DNA of 60,511 bases from Mageeibacillus sp. UBA4314 (GTDB taxonomy: Bacteria; Bacillota; Clostridia; Saccharofermentanales; Saccharofermentanaceae), in assembly GCA_002394605.1 (NCBI GenBank), contig DGUI01000055.1, positions 1-60,511 on the forward strand, read 5' to 3'. Below are positions 9,601 through 17,631 of this stretch, one piece after another. Each line of letters starts with the position of its first letter. Within the stretch, counting starts at the first letter, position 1. The translations under genes and the position numbers were made by a program. The notes beneath the pieces are model-generated. The model saw only the letters and a list, made by a program, of their open reading frames with translations, ran no database searches and had not been told where the DNA came from.

Positions 9601-12600
9601 CCAAACGGTCTGGATGACTGGGGACACGATATCATCTATGAGTTCACGGGAGATGACGATTTCTGGCTTTATGTTGACGGTGAACTCGTTATCGATCTTG
9701 GCGGTAACCATAGTGCTCTCTCGGGATCGATCAACTACCGAACAGGTGAAGTAGTTGTTAACGGAGAACCTACTACTCTCTATGATCTCTTTAGATCTAA
9801 TTATGAGAAGAGAGAAATGTCACAGCAAGAGATTGAGACTAAACTTGCTGATAACTTCAAGCAGAACTCGCAAGGTCAGTATATATTTAAAGACTATACA
9901 AAACACACCATGAGGGTATTCTACATGGAGCGTGGTAAAGGTGCTTCAAACCTCCATATGAGATTCAATCAGTCCTCGGTAAGACCCGGAACAGTAATCT
10001 TGAGCAAGGAATTGAGAGGCGTTGAGAATGCTGCCACATTTAACGCGGAATTCCCCTTCCAGATATTCTATCAGCCTCGTGGAGAAGAAGGACAGCCACC
10101 ACGGGATTATGAACAGATAACTAACCAATCTGAAGACATCCATGTATACTATCGAGGTACGAATACACCGGTGAAATACGTTGCTAACAATTATGTAATT
10201 GATGGGCTTCCTTACGAAGGCGTTTTCTTCCTCAAACCAGGTGAATCCTGTGAGATCATAATTCCGGATAATGTAATAAATTACTATGTCAAGGAGTGCG
10301 GAGTCAGCCCTGATATCTACGATATGGTTAAGTGTAACGGTGAGGAGGTAACCGGTGTTGCTCCGGCTAATCCTCCCGCAGGATTTAACCGTCTTGATTA
10401 TGCGATCCCCGGTGCCCCCGTCAAAGATCGTACCAGTGTTGAGTACGAGAACTATGTAGATCAGGACGCACTGAGAACACTTACTTTCCAGAAGAAACTC
10501 TATGATGAGCATGGTATCGCCCCGGAAAATGAATTAAGAAATGATGAGACTCCGTTTGACTTCCGTCTCTATTTTGCAACAGAGCATGAGTCTAGTCTTA
10601 CGGCTGCAAATATGTATACATATCACGTAAAGGATCCGGACGGAAACTATTGCTGTTGGGATTCTGCTACAAAGAAGTTCGTCAAGATAGGTGAAGGTAT
10701 CACTGATTATTCGCAACTTTCTGCCGATCAAAAAAAGTCTGCCAGCTTCTCAACATCAATGTACGGATCAGTTTCCAAGATACCGGCGTTCTATTATGTG
10801 GAAATCAGAGAACTTCTGGCAGGAGCACAGTATCAGGTCGAAGAACGTTATACTGAGATCCCTGATGGTTATTCGAGATACAGCTATTACATTTATGAGG
10901 ATGATGGTGATACAACGTACACGGAAGATACTGTTGAGGCTGTAGGAACTGTCGAAAACGGCAAAGATCCTTTTGTCATCGTTAACAATCTCAGAGGATA
11001 TGGTATAAGGATCTACAAGGATTGGACTGACCAGAAATACGTATCAGAACGTGATGCAACGTATTTTGCTGCGTATGTAGATGACACGTTGATCCCACAA
11101 TCCATATACAGACTTAAGTTTACAAAGAACAGTTTGTATTGGTATTTTGCGAGCCTTGAGTCCGGAAAGACTCTTGATAATTATCACATCAGAGAAGTCA
11201 GCATCACCGATCCGGTGGTTGATGAATCTACGGGTGAGGTAACAAGTTATTCAAGTATTACTCCGGTTGCACAGGGTGGAGAGATAAAGCTTAATGGTAA
11301 GCTCAAGGGTGATACAGATAGTTCAGAGTTTACTTATAACGTCAACTATGCTGAGAATACCGAAGCAACCGGAAACAACATCCGTATTGACAGGATTACA
11401 AATTCACGTGCCGGTATCGATATCTACAAGGAAGATATGCATGACAATCCTCTAGAAGGTGCAGTATTTGATCTGTATGATAATGAAGATAAGCTTATCG
11501 GATCTTTCAGTTCGGATGATACGGGATTTGTAACAACGGCATATCTGCGCAAAGGTATCAATTATACTCTCGTTGAGAAGAAGTCCCCTGCAGGTTTTGC
11601 CGGCCTGAAGCAGCCTCTTACTGTCAGGATGAATAATGATGGCACTATCGTTGTTACTGCTAACAACACAACAGACCAGAGCAGATATGAATATGATGCG
11701 GGTCCTGCATCCCCTGAGATCACAGTCAAAAACATAAGATATAATTTCTCTGTATCGAAGAAAGATAAGGCTACTCACGATCCTGTTGAAGGCGTAGAGT
11801 TTGCACTGCATAGACAGAGAACAGTCGGTAGTGTTACGGTAGTCGATTTTAATCCAATGGCAGGATATGAGCACTTGTATACTGATGTTAATGGTATCGT
11901 TCCAAGGATCGATAACACTCTTGCCCCTGGAACATATGAATTGCGCGAGATATCTACTCCTTCGACGCACCACGGGCTGAGTTACTACGTTCGTTTTACG
12001 GTTACTGAAACAGGAGATATCAGGTTGAATGAGGTTCATCCTGAGGTTCAGGTTCTTGAAGAGGAAGTTGAAGAAGCCGGAGAGAAGAGAGTAATCTATA
12101 CATTGCTTATATACAACAATCCTGTATCCAGTGATCTGTCGATCTCTAAGAAGGTTGCAGGGAATATGGGAAACAAGACAGAAGAGTTTCCTATGACAGT
12201 TAAGTTGACTGATGCTTCCAACAATCCTTATGTAGGAACATTCTATACTCAGAAGAATAACGGAACGACTGAAACACGTACTCTTTCTGCAAGTGATCTC
12301 GGTATCGTTAGGATAACCCTCTCACATGAAGATACTATTGTGTTTACAGGATTGGATGAACATACAAAATTTACTGTCACAGAGGATACTAAGGGTTATC
12401 AGAGTGACGGACGCCTTGATGGCGTACATACAAGTGATACCGGTACGGTATCAGGAAATATCGATGATAATCATTTCGTGCTCTTCATCAACACCCGCGA
12501 GGGCGTCATCCCGACAGGTCTTGAGACATCATTCAACCTGAGCGTAAGCACACTGTGCGCCCTGACGGCAGGCGTTGCTGTCAGCAGATACTTCTTCTTC

Positions 12601-12630
12601 AGAAGACGCAGGGAAGAGGAAGAATCGTAA
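6616..12630 (+). CDS. Giant cell-wall adhesin, probable pilus tip (2004 aa)
   Basis: The last and largest pilus gene. In order: signal peptide (1-28, ending LAE), a Ser/Glu-rich stalk (about 30-130), a domain KGTITRTIIDTEGKTYKV (135-275), a long beta-rich region, and a fibro-slime/PA14-like domain (about 880-1118) with GDDDFWLYVDGELVIDLGG. Several SpaA/Cna-B-like modules follow: ILSKELRGVEN at 1130, GIDIYKEDMHDNPLEGAVFD at 1600 and SVSKKDKATHDPVEGVEF at 1713. An FctA-like module SISKKVAGNMGNKTEEF lies at 1843. The sorting signal GVIPTG is near 1963, then a membrane segment and FRRRREEEE. PA14-like domains often bind glycans, so it is probably an adhesin to host or plant sugars; that ligand is inference. 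It starts inside the previous gene behind AGGAGGAAG. Confidence 0.85.
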   Translation: MAKRLRQFVGCILVIANILSSNAVILAEDFVDTEPTETVAVETEEAKEESKKVESKKEPEESTKAPVESSESSESSESETSEPTPASAQDREDESMPSESSESSESAVSEETSETTEDTVPTPAEPLEGNTVKGTITRTIIDTEGKTYKVTASYDSDTGIPDDAELVVEEIISGDDYDEYYNKTVEALDGQDVGYVRFFDISIVKDGVEYEPAEGTTVNVKIQLEDTLSEELSIVHFADDAEPEVVETTSVKSEDGTEIVFEADGFSAYAIVEGPEPYDPASTGWRKITSLDEIPAHADEIYVGHPSGYYFTGDLETNVGGNAGRTGITKTQPAQTLYPSATSVPYVFEAATGTNKYYIHTKEDTPKYILQNGNSLSFVDSKSSATAFTIGNHSAGAGIFYAQGSGTYCINQQGNEAGKAFAAYTGVNDKNAKLNLWYYVYSEDYVDPLNIDGLTRGLMFYDSGVSGKGLMGNVTGNNLGALAMPVLTKQGDHSDQLFVPNDKDLTMWTFEWFEDNRYYIRTVLDGTTYYLNITDSGLALSTTHQPISVVPGTGNNAGKISLEVGANHVSFSGTTTDGFKKSTAASDNNKWLNLVDLSDLTSDYMIPYSARKVSVSDPKVTNGSKVIIYTRTWNETSKKYEFYAVNHDGTLFRVYEEGDEIQWIDDRINTLLWDFTAYYWEDEEPVFKNENGYYELFNEYSENYICPHADSDDVFSTSTIGLNLNGRKDKAYYTPIIAWDDDNYAYAGVRTDTDPNDSSKKRIIAYPLTDEVPADESKDFYFAIVQEVTVNEKLHPVTTLNNDDYGIKMKMIDFTYTGDNWKNGEQCTFLDDNSDNHLYAPKPGLLSTDLGSDGYPKNGNGQSMANLYVSSRLTEVNHLFADSTYKSSGYFEFDSTQNFATLIDENGQVGSNFTVYQELGTNDSKGANSMKHGQFLPYNTIQPGVFSKSNPENMYDALQRELPDTDPRKHENLHLIKETPNYAFGLELEASFVQTPNGLDDWGHDIIYEFTGDDDFWLYVDGELVIDLGGNHSALSGSINYRTGEVVVNGEPTTLYDLFRSNYEKREMSQQEIETKLADNFKQNSQGQYIFKDYTKHTMRVFYMERGKGASNLHMRFNQSSVRPGTVILSKELRGVENAATFNAEFPFQIFYQPRGEEGQPPRDYEQITNQSEDIHVYYRGTNTPVKYVANNYVIDGLPYEGVFFLKPGESCEIIIPDNVINYYVKECGVSPDIYDMVKCNGEEVTGVAPANPPAGFNRLDYAIPGAPVKDRTSVEYENYVDQDALRTLTFQKKLYDEHGIAPENELRNDETPFDFRLYFATEHESSLTAANMYTYHVKDPDGNYCCWDSATKKFVKIGEGITDYSQLSADQKKSASFSTSMYGSVSKIPAFYYVEIRELLAGAQYQVEERYTEIPDGYSRYSYYIYEDDGDTTYTEDTVEAVGTVENGKDPFVIVNNLRGYGIRIYKDWTDQKYVSERDATYFAAYVDDTLIPQSIYRLKFTKNSLYWYFASLESGKTLDNYHIREVSITDPVVDESTGEVTSYSSITPVAQGGEIKLNGKLKGDTDSSEFTYNVNYAENTEATGNNIRIDRITNSRAGIDIYKEDMHDNPLEGAVFDLYDNEDKLIGSFSSDDTGFVTTAYLRKGINYTLVEKKSPAGFAGLKQPLTVRMNNDGTIVVTANNTTDQSRYEYDAGPASPEITVKNIRYNFSVSKKDKATHDPVEGVEFALHRQRTVGSVTVVDFNPMAGYEHLYTDVNGIVPRIDNTLAPGTYELREISTPSTHHGLSYYVRFTVTETGDIRLNEVHPEVQVLEEEVEEAGEKRVIYTLLIYNNPVSSDLSISKKVAGNMGNKTEEFPMTVKLTDASNNPYVGTFYTQKNNGTTETRTLSASDLGIVRITLSHEDTIVFTGLDEHTKFTVTEDTKGYQSDGRLDGVHTSDTGTVSGNIDDNHFVLFINTREGVIPTGLETSFNLSVSTLCALTAGVAVSRYFFFRRRREEEES

Positions 12631-12634
12631 GGTT

Positions 12635-12644
12635 GTGTTAAACT
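12635..12644 (+). promoter_or_regulatory. Extended -10 promoter, leaderless start of yitT
   Basis: GTG, T, TAAACT, six bases, ATG. It starts five bases after the adhesin stop codon, and no SD is near the ATG. It has the same geometry as the boxes before 1481 (minus strand), 19904 and 41771. TAAACT is the weakest of the four boxes. Confidence 0.4.
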
Positions 12645-12650
12645 GTTCAC

Positions 12651-13697
12651 ATGACTAAAGCAGCAAGGATAATCAAACACTACATAATCCCGTTTATCAT
12701 GATCGCGATAGGTTCTGCGGTCGCGGCTTTCGCGCTGGAGGAATTCCTCGTGCCGTTCACGATCCTCGACGGAGGCGTCGTCGGCGTCTCCATGATCCTG
12801 AGCAAGTACCTGCCGGTGCAGATCGGTATCCTGACGGTCATCATAAACATCCCGTTCCTCATCGTCGGCTTCAAGAGGCTCGGACGCCTCTTCCTCGCGA
12901 AAGCAGTGTTCGCGATGGTCACTTTCTCCATCTTCCTCAGCGTCTTTGAGGAAATGAAAGCAATCACCGACAAAGAGATCCTGGTCGTCGTCTTCGGCGG
13001 CGTCCTCCTCGGCCTTGGCGTCGGACTGATCCTCAAGAGCGGCGGCTGCCTGGACGGCACGGAGATCGTCGCCCTCCTCATCAGCAAGAAGCTCGACCTG
13101 TCCGTAGGCCAGATAGTACTGGGATTTAACATTGTTATATACGGTGTTGCAGGCGTCCTTTTCGGTCTGGACAGGGCACTTTACAGCTTGTTGACGTACT
13201 TTATCACATCCAAGGTCATCGACATCGTCGAGCACGGCATGGAGCAGGCGAAGTCAGTCATGATCATCACCGATCACGGCGAAGAGATCGCCGATGCGAT
13301 CCATACACGCCTTGGTCGCACCTGCACCATGATGGAGGGAAAGGGCCGCATCAGCAGCGGCACAAAGACAGTCCTCTACTGCGTCATCACCAGGATCGAG
13401 GTCTCCACCATCAAGAAGATCGTCAACGACGCCGACGGCTCCGCTTTTGTCACCATCAGCGACATCTCCGAGATCGTCGGCGCGCATATCAAGAAGAAGA
13501 AAGAGCCCGCGCACGCTGCTTCTAAGGTGGTTGCGGGAGTAGCGGGAGCGCCAGTTGCGGGAACGGCGGCGAAGAAAGGCGGGAGTGTGCCGGCAGCGGG
13601 ATCAGCTCCGGTTGCGGATAATGGAAGCACCGGCACCAGGGCGCAGGCCGCGGGAACTCACGGAAACAGGCATCAGGGTAAGCCTGGGAAGAATTAA
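12651..13697 (+). CDS. YitT family membrane protein with DUF2179 domain
   Basis: A 348-residue protein with five or six membrane segments in its first 190 residues, containing the family glycine pattern ILDGGVVGVSMIL and KSGGCLDGTEIVALLI. A soluble DUF2179 domain (about 195-285; MIITDHGEEIADAI and ISDISEIVGAHI) follows. The function of the family is unknown; a transport role has been suggested only from topology. The last 60 or so residues are a low-complexity Ala/Gly/Pro/Lys tail, absent from typical relatives of about 285 residues. It probably has its own leaderless transcript. Confidence 0.85.
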   Translation: MTKAARIIKHYIIPFIMIAIGSAVAAFALEEFLVPFTILDGGVVGVSMILSKYLPVQIGILTVIINIPFLIVGFKRLGRLFLAKAVFAMVTFSIFLSVFEEMKAITDKEILVVVFGGVLLGLGVGLILKSGGCLDGTEIVALLISKKLDLSVGQIVLGFNIVIYGVAGVLFGLDRALYSLLTYFITSKVIDIVEHGMEQAKSVMIITDHGEEIADAIHTRLGRTCTMMEGKGRISSGTKTVLYCVITRIEVSTIKKIVNDADGSAFVTISDISEIVGAHIKKKKEPAHAASKVVAGVAGAPVAGTAAKKGGSVPAAGSAPVADNGSTGTRAQAAGTHGNRHQGKPGKN

Positions 13698-13700
13698 GCA

Positions 13701-13764
13701 CGCAGACAAAAGCTCAAACTAGAGCGGGTTAGATTGAAGATTAGTCTGCGCAGGCAGACAAAAA
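13701..13764 (-). repeat. Dispersed 64-bp intergenic repeat, copy 2 (inverted)
   Basis: The reverse complement matches 3039-3102 over its whole length with a handful of substitutions; both ends read GTCTGC. It starts four bases after the yitT stop codon. Confidence 0.8.
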
Positions 13765-13860
13765 CAGTTATGTCCGTTCTGGAGAACGTCGTAAAAGCCT
13801 TGTATATATTCTATGACGAGGCAGTGAAGTACATTGATCAGGCTTGATGCAAAGTATCTG

Positions 13861-13910
13861 GTAAAAGATAAGGGCCACTCCGTTTTGAACGGGGCGGACC
13901 TTTTACATTT
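13861..13910. terminator. Bidirectional terminator between yitT and the CPBP gene
   Basis: A long hairpin with outer GTAAAAG/CTTTTAC and an inner GC-rich stem CCGTT/AACGG. A-run and T-run flanks allow it to act for both converging genes. Confidence 0.75.
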
Positions 13911-13923
13911 ATCTCAAACCTGA

Positions 13924-15498
13924 TCAGACAAACATCATCAATAGCGAAGTGATGGTGGCAAACCCTGCAACTACCCAGAATGCCCAGGTCGACATGAAAG
14001 TGCCGACAGTCAGGCGATTGCCGCGCATCTTGGTGATGACGATGGCTTCGGCGGGAACAGGGAGGTTTATCGGAAGCCTGTCGTTCTGGTCGTGGATACG
14101 GCCGAGACGGTTGAATAGGATGATGATGCAGACGACGCCTGCGGCTGCGATCATGAAGGATACGAGCACATCCAGGGCTTCCGCGCGCCTGGGGAATAAC
14201 TCCATGAGGTACGACTCTGCGATCGATACGAAATTATTCGCGATGTGCATGATCATGCCCGGGATGAGCGACTTGCACTTGATCGTGACGTAGCCGATCA
14301 GGAGACCTAGCAAGGTAGCATTAAAGATCTGCGGGATATTGCCGTGCATCAGCCCGAAAAGGATCGACGATACTATGACGGCGAATCTCGGACTGATGTG
14401 CGATGTGCACGGAAGGACGCAGCCGCGGAGAAGGATCTCTTCGGTGATGGGTCCAAGGATAACGATGTAGGCTATAGAGCCGAGTATGACAATGGGGCTT
14501 CCGGAGAAGAGCCCGCTTTCGACAATGTTGTCAAGGGCCCCGGGTTCGCTGTCACCGGATGAACTGAGGAGATCGAGCCCCTTCATCAGCAGCGAGTTGA
14601 CACATGAGATGCCGACACACGCGACAGTCGCAAGAAAGATGTCGAGTATGCTGATCTGCGGCTTTTTGATGTAGTCCATGAGGCGCCCTGTCTTGCTTAG
14701 CTTCAAGACAACGATGGCGACTATCACATTGACCGGAACGTATGCGATGCCCGCGAGGAACATGTTGTACTCAGTGAGCATATCCTGGATACTGCCGATC
14801 TCCATCTTCCCGTTTTGCAGCGCATAGAAGACCATCATCACGATCTCGATGACCGTAACGATGGAAGTCGCTGCGACCATCTGGAAAAGGATCGCCAGAG
14901 AACCCCAGTTGTAGCGGTGATAGACCTTGGACTTTGTCTTCTTAACGATGAAATCGATCTGCTGTTCTTTGGCCGCCTGCTGCGGATCGAACGGCCTTGC
15001 CGTGTATCTGCCGTACTGGGAGTACCGGCTCTGCTGAGCCGGAGTGTACTGATAAGCAGGCGTTTGGGCCGGCTGAGCAAACTGAGGCTGCTGAGCGTAC
15101 TGGCTTGCCGGGATGTAAGTGTTCGGATGGAAATAGGGCTGTACGGGAGCCTGCGGAGCAGGTTGAGCCTGAGGAACAGGTTGGGTGGGCTGAACAGGAG
15201 CGTAAGTCGGTTGAGGAGCCGGAGCAGACTGAGGACCGAGGATCGGCTGAGGTGCCGGTTGCACGGGTGCCTGCGGAGCAGGCTGTGGTGCAGGTGAGTA
15301 CATCGGCTGGAACTGCTGAGGTGCTTGCGCAGGCTGCGCCTGCTTCGGCTGGCTAAACTGTGAGTAAAGCTGGTTTACAGTATCTGTCGGATACTGGTCG
15401 TACTTCTTCGGCGGCTGAGCCGGCTGCAACGGCTGAAACTGCTGCTCAAGATCCAAATTGTCCAAACTGTTCTGAATACTATTCTGATCGTTATCCAT
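13924..15498 (-). CDS. CPBP (CAAX/Abi-type) intramembrane protease with Pro/Gln-rich N-terminus
   Basis: A 524-residue protein. Residues 1-180 are soluble and very rich in Pro, Gln and Ala (QPAP-type runs). After a basic juxtamembrane stretch come about eight membrane helices holding the CPBP motifs: EEILLRG (paired glutamates), then FGLMHGN and MIMHIANNF (metal-binding histidines). Members are glutamic-type intramembrane proteases or serve as membrane-protein partners; the substrate is unknown. The start at 15498 (MDNDQNS) is chosen because GGGGGAT precedes it at good spacing. The 40 codons upstream in frame look non-coding. Confidence 0.85.
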   Translation of the reverse strand: MDNDQNSIQNSLDNLDLEQQFQPLQPAQPPKKYDQYPTDTVNQLYSQFSQPKQAQPAQAPQQFQPMYSPAPQPAPQAPVQPAPQPILGPQSAPAPQPTYAPVQPTQPVPQAQPAPQAPVQPYFHPNTYIPASQYAQQPQFAQPAQTPAYQYTPAQQSRYSQYGRYTARPFDPQQAAKEQQIDFIVKKTKSKVYHRYNWGSLAILFQMVAATSIVTVIEIVMMVFYALQNGKMEIGSIQDMLTEYNMFLAGIAYVPVNVIVAIVVLKLSKTGRLMDYIKKPQISILDIFLATVACVGISCVNSLLMKGLDLLSSSGDSEPGALDNIVESGLFSGSPIVILGSIAYIVILGPITEEILLRGCVLPCTSHISPRFAVIVSSILFGLMHGNIPQIFNATLLGLLIGYVTIKCKSLIPGMIMHIANNFVSIAESYLMELFPRRAEALDVLVSFMIAAAGVVCIIILFNRLGRIHDQNDRLPINLPVPAEAIVITKMRGNRLTVGTFMSTWAFWVVAGFATITSLLMMFV

Positions 15499-15588
15499 AT
15501 CTATCCCCCGGTAAATAAACAAATAGATTATATTGTAAAAGGGGGAGGTTCTCAAGATATAATCGCACCAGGCGCTATCAGCAAATCG

Positions 15589-15653
15589 ACTCGCAACAAA
15601 AAGCCGTTTTTTACGCAAGTCACTTGCGTAAAAATCACGATTTACTTGCGAGT
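15589..15653. repeat. Nested inverted repeat upstream of the CPBP gene
   Basis: An outer ACTCGCAA/TTGCGAGT stem (15589-15596 with 15646-15653) encloses a perfect 13-bp inverted repeat with a single central base (15608-15634). Flanking AAATCG/CGATTT adds more pairing. It lies in the 311-bp gap 15499-15809, between the divergent CPBP and marR genes. The rest of the gap shows no gene; only A/T-rich stretches, with TATAAT-like sequences on both strands, remain as candidate promoters. Confidence 0.7.
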
Positions 15654-15809
15654 TGGCGAACGCTAACAGTTCCGTATCACCAGGGACACGGCAGCAAGGT
15701 CACCCCAGTCCAAGCGTGTCACTAAAACACCCTTTCACAAAAGATAAAAATCAAATATAATAAGCTGATATGGTCGGTCACGGCCGGTGAAGGAGGTCTT
15801 CAGGCGCGG

Positions 15810-16340
15810 ATGAGTTCAGATGTTGAAGAGATGTCATATTCGCTGGTGCGGATCTTTGAGAACGTGCTCCTGACAGAGGAGAAGTCTTTGCAGAAGGGGT
15901 ATTTCTCGGACCTGTCGCTGGCGGAGATGCATACGCTGACTGCGATCGGACCTTATGAGGCCAGGACGATGAGCCAGACGGCCCAGACGCTCGGGATCAC
16001 GACGGGGACACTGACGGTGTCGATCGACAGGCTGGTGAAGAAGGGCTATGTCGACAGGAGACGTGACGACCGTGACAAGAGGATCGTGAGGATCAGTCTG
16101 ACCCGCGAGGGGAAACTGGCGTGCAGGATGCACAGCAAGTTCCACAGGGTGCTGGCCAAGAGGATCCTGGAGCCTTATGGCGATGATGACAGGGAGAAGC
16201 TCCTCGCTCTGGTCAAGGATATCGATGTCAAGATCGAAGACCTGCTCCTGAGATACGAGGGTTTGGACGAGAAATCATCGATCAGGAAGACGGCACGTGA
16301 CATAGTCGATGAGACTAATGCTAATACAACAAACGGATAA
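15810..16340 (+). CDS. MarR family transcriptional regulator
   Basis: A 176-residue winged-helix protein. The helix-turn-helix lies near residues 50-78 (TMSQTAQTLGITTGTLTVSI), and the wing KKGYVDRRRDDRDKRIVRISLT follows directly. The C-terminal helices should form the dimer interface. It opens a four-gene operon with an acyl carrier protein and a lipid kinase. The order MarR then ACP recalls FabT-type fatty-acid regulators, so a lipid signal is a reasonable guess, not shown. AAGGAGG lies about 13 bp before the ATG, farther than usual. Confidence 0.88.
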   Translation: MSSDVEEMSYSLVRIFENVLLTEEKSLQKGYFSDLSLAEMHTLTAIGPYEARTMSQTAQTLGITTGTLTVSIDRLVKKGYVDRRRDDRDKRIVRISLTREGKLACRMHSKFHRVLAKRILEPYGDDDREKLLALVKDIDVKIEDLLLRYEGLDEKSSIRKTARDIVDETNANTTNG

Positions 16341-16352
16341 AGGAGACACAAG

Positions 16353-16646
16353 ATGGAAGACCCTTCGGGCCCCCGAGAACGTAACAATGACGATATGATC
16401 AAGGAGAAAGACAAGATCTTTGATTACATCGTCAGGACTCTGACACAGACACTCAATATGTCCCCTACAGACATCAGCATGGACCTGAGCCTGAGGGACG
16501 ATCTGATACTTGATTCACTGCAGCTCTATGAACTCGTGATCGACGTGGAGGAGGCATACGACATCCGCCTTCCCGATGAGGAGTTAGACGAGATCGTCAC
16601 GATCGAAGACGTAGTGAACACGGTCTACGGACTTACGGCAAACTAA
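16353..16646 (+). CDS. Acyl carrier protein-like protein
   Basis: A 97-residue protein with the four-helix carrier fold. The phosphopantetheine serine is in LILDSLQLYELV near residue 55, a good match to the D-S-L motif. About 20 residues precede the domain, including a short PSGPRERNNDD stretch. It has AAGGAGA before the ATG and sits between marR and a lipid kinase, not in a fatty-acid synthesis cluster. It may serve a special acyl transfer or be a second ACP; the partner is unknown. Confidence 0.85.
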   Translation: MEDPSGPRERNNDDMIKEKDKIFDYIVRTLTQTLNMSPTDISMDLSLRDDLILDSLQLYELVIDVEEAYDIRLPDEELDEIVTIEDVVNTVYGLTAN

Positions 16647-16647
16647 C

Positions 16648-17631
16648 ATGAAGAGACGGTATATCTTTATTATCAGCGGAAGGGCGGACCAGAAATCGCT
16701 CAAGACACTCGAAAGGGCTCTGGAGATGATCCCTGCCGATGACCGCGCCCACTTTGAGTTCAGGTATACCGAATATTCCGGACATGCAGGCGATATCGCG
16801 GCCGAGATCAGCGAGAAATACGGTTCCCGCGTCACTGTCGTGTCCTGCGGCGGCGACGGAACGATCAATGAGGTATGCAATGCCCTGGCGTTCACGAACA
16901 CACCGCTCATATGCCTTCCTTTCGGGACGGGCAATGACCTGTCGAAGACCATCTTCGGACATAAGACTCCCGACCTGAAGGCGAGCCTCGAATCGCTCGA
17001 TACATTCAAGCCCCACAAGATCGACCTGATCCGCATCGACTCGTACGACGCGATGGGTAACCACTTGGCGATGTGGTCAAGGTACTGCATCAACGTGGCA
17101 TCGATCGGCCTTGACACCAAGGTGCAGGCTGCAGCCAAAGCCATGGTCCTCGCCAAGCCTAACTCCAGTTTTGTCAGGAAGACGGCATACCCCAGGTGTG
17201 CTCTCAAGGGGATAATGAAGAACAGGGCATCTAATTTCTCGTACAAGCTCGAGTTGGAATCGGGCGAGACATATCAATCATCATCAAGCGTTAACACACT
17301 GATCAGCCTGTGCAACGGCAAGTACTATGGTGACGGGTTCTGCCCCGCGCCCGAGGCAAAGCTCGACGACGGCATCATCGATGTGTGCTCAGTGGATGAC
17401 GTGCCGTTCGGGCGCGCCGTTGGCCTCATCCTCAAATACCGTTCGGGCAGGCACAAGGGACAGCCGGGCATCCACATGTTCAGGACGACGAGCGGCATCA
17501 TCACTTCGACCGACCCGTCCTACCAGCTCCAGGGCAACTACGACGGCGAAGACTTCTTCGGCCACCGCATCAGGTTTGAGGTGTGTCCGGATGCTCTGAT
17601 GATGTGTTTCCCGGGAGACAGAGATGAATAG
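16648..17631 (+). CDS. Diacylglycerol/sphingosine kinase family lipid kinase
   Basis: A 327-residue protein of the DagK_cat family (YegS/BmrU/DgkB type), which transfers phosphate from ATP to a lipid alcohol at the inner face of the membrane. The glycine-rich signature VVSCGGDGTINEV is near residue 70, and the second motif PFGTGNDLSKTIF near 93. The C-terminal half has the beta-sandwich typical of the family. It starts two bases after the ACP stop and overlaps the next gene by 8 bp, so the operon is translationally tight. The lipid substrate cannot be told from sequence. Confidence 0.9.
   Translation: MKRRYIFIISGRADQKSLKTLERALEMIPADDRAHFEFRYTEYSGHAGDIAAEISEKYGSRVTVVSCGGDGTINEVCNALAFTNTPLICLPFGTGNDLSKTIFGHKTPDLKASLESLDTFKPHKIDLIRIDSYDAMGNHLAMWSRYCINVASIGLDTKVQAAAKAMVLAKPNSSFVRKTAYPRCALKGIMKNRASNFSYKLELESGETYQSSSSVNTLISLCNGKYYGDGFCPAPEAKLDDGIIDVCSVDDVPFGRAVGLILKYRSGRHKGQPGIHMFRTTSGIITSTDPSYQLQGNYDGEDFFGHRIRFEVCPDALMMCFPGDRDE

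Noticed and set aside
12471..13235. 254-residue frame antisense to yitT and the adhesin end
   Set aside because: Extreme Asp/Glu/His composition is the shadow of codon bias on the opposite strand; the sense genes are clear.
14815..15297. 160-residue Arg/Leu/Ser-rich frame antisense to the CPBP gene
   Set aside because: It is the complement of the Pro/Gln-rich repeats of the real gene.
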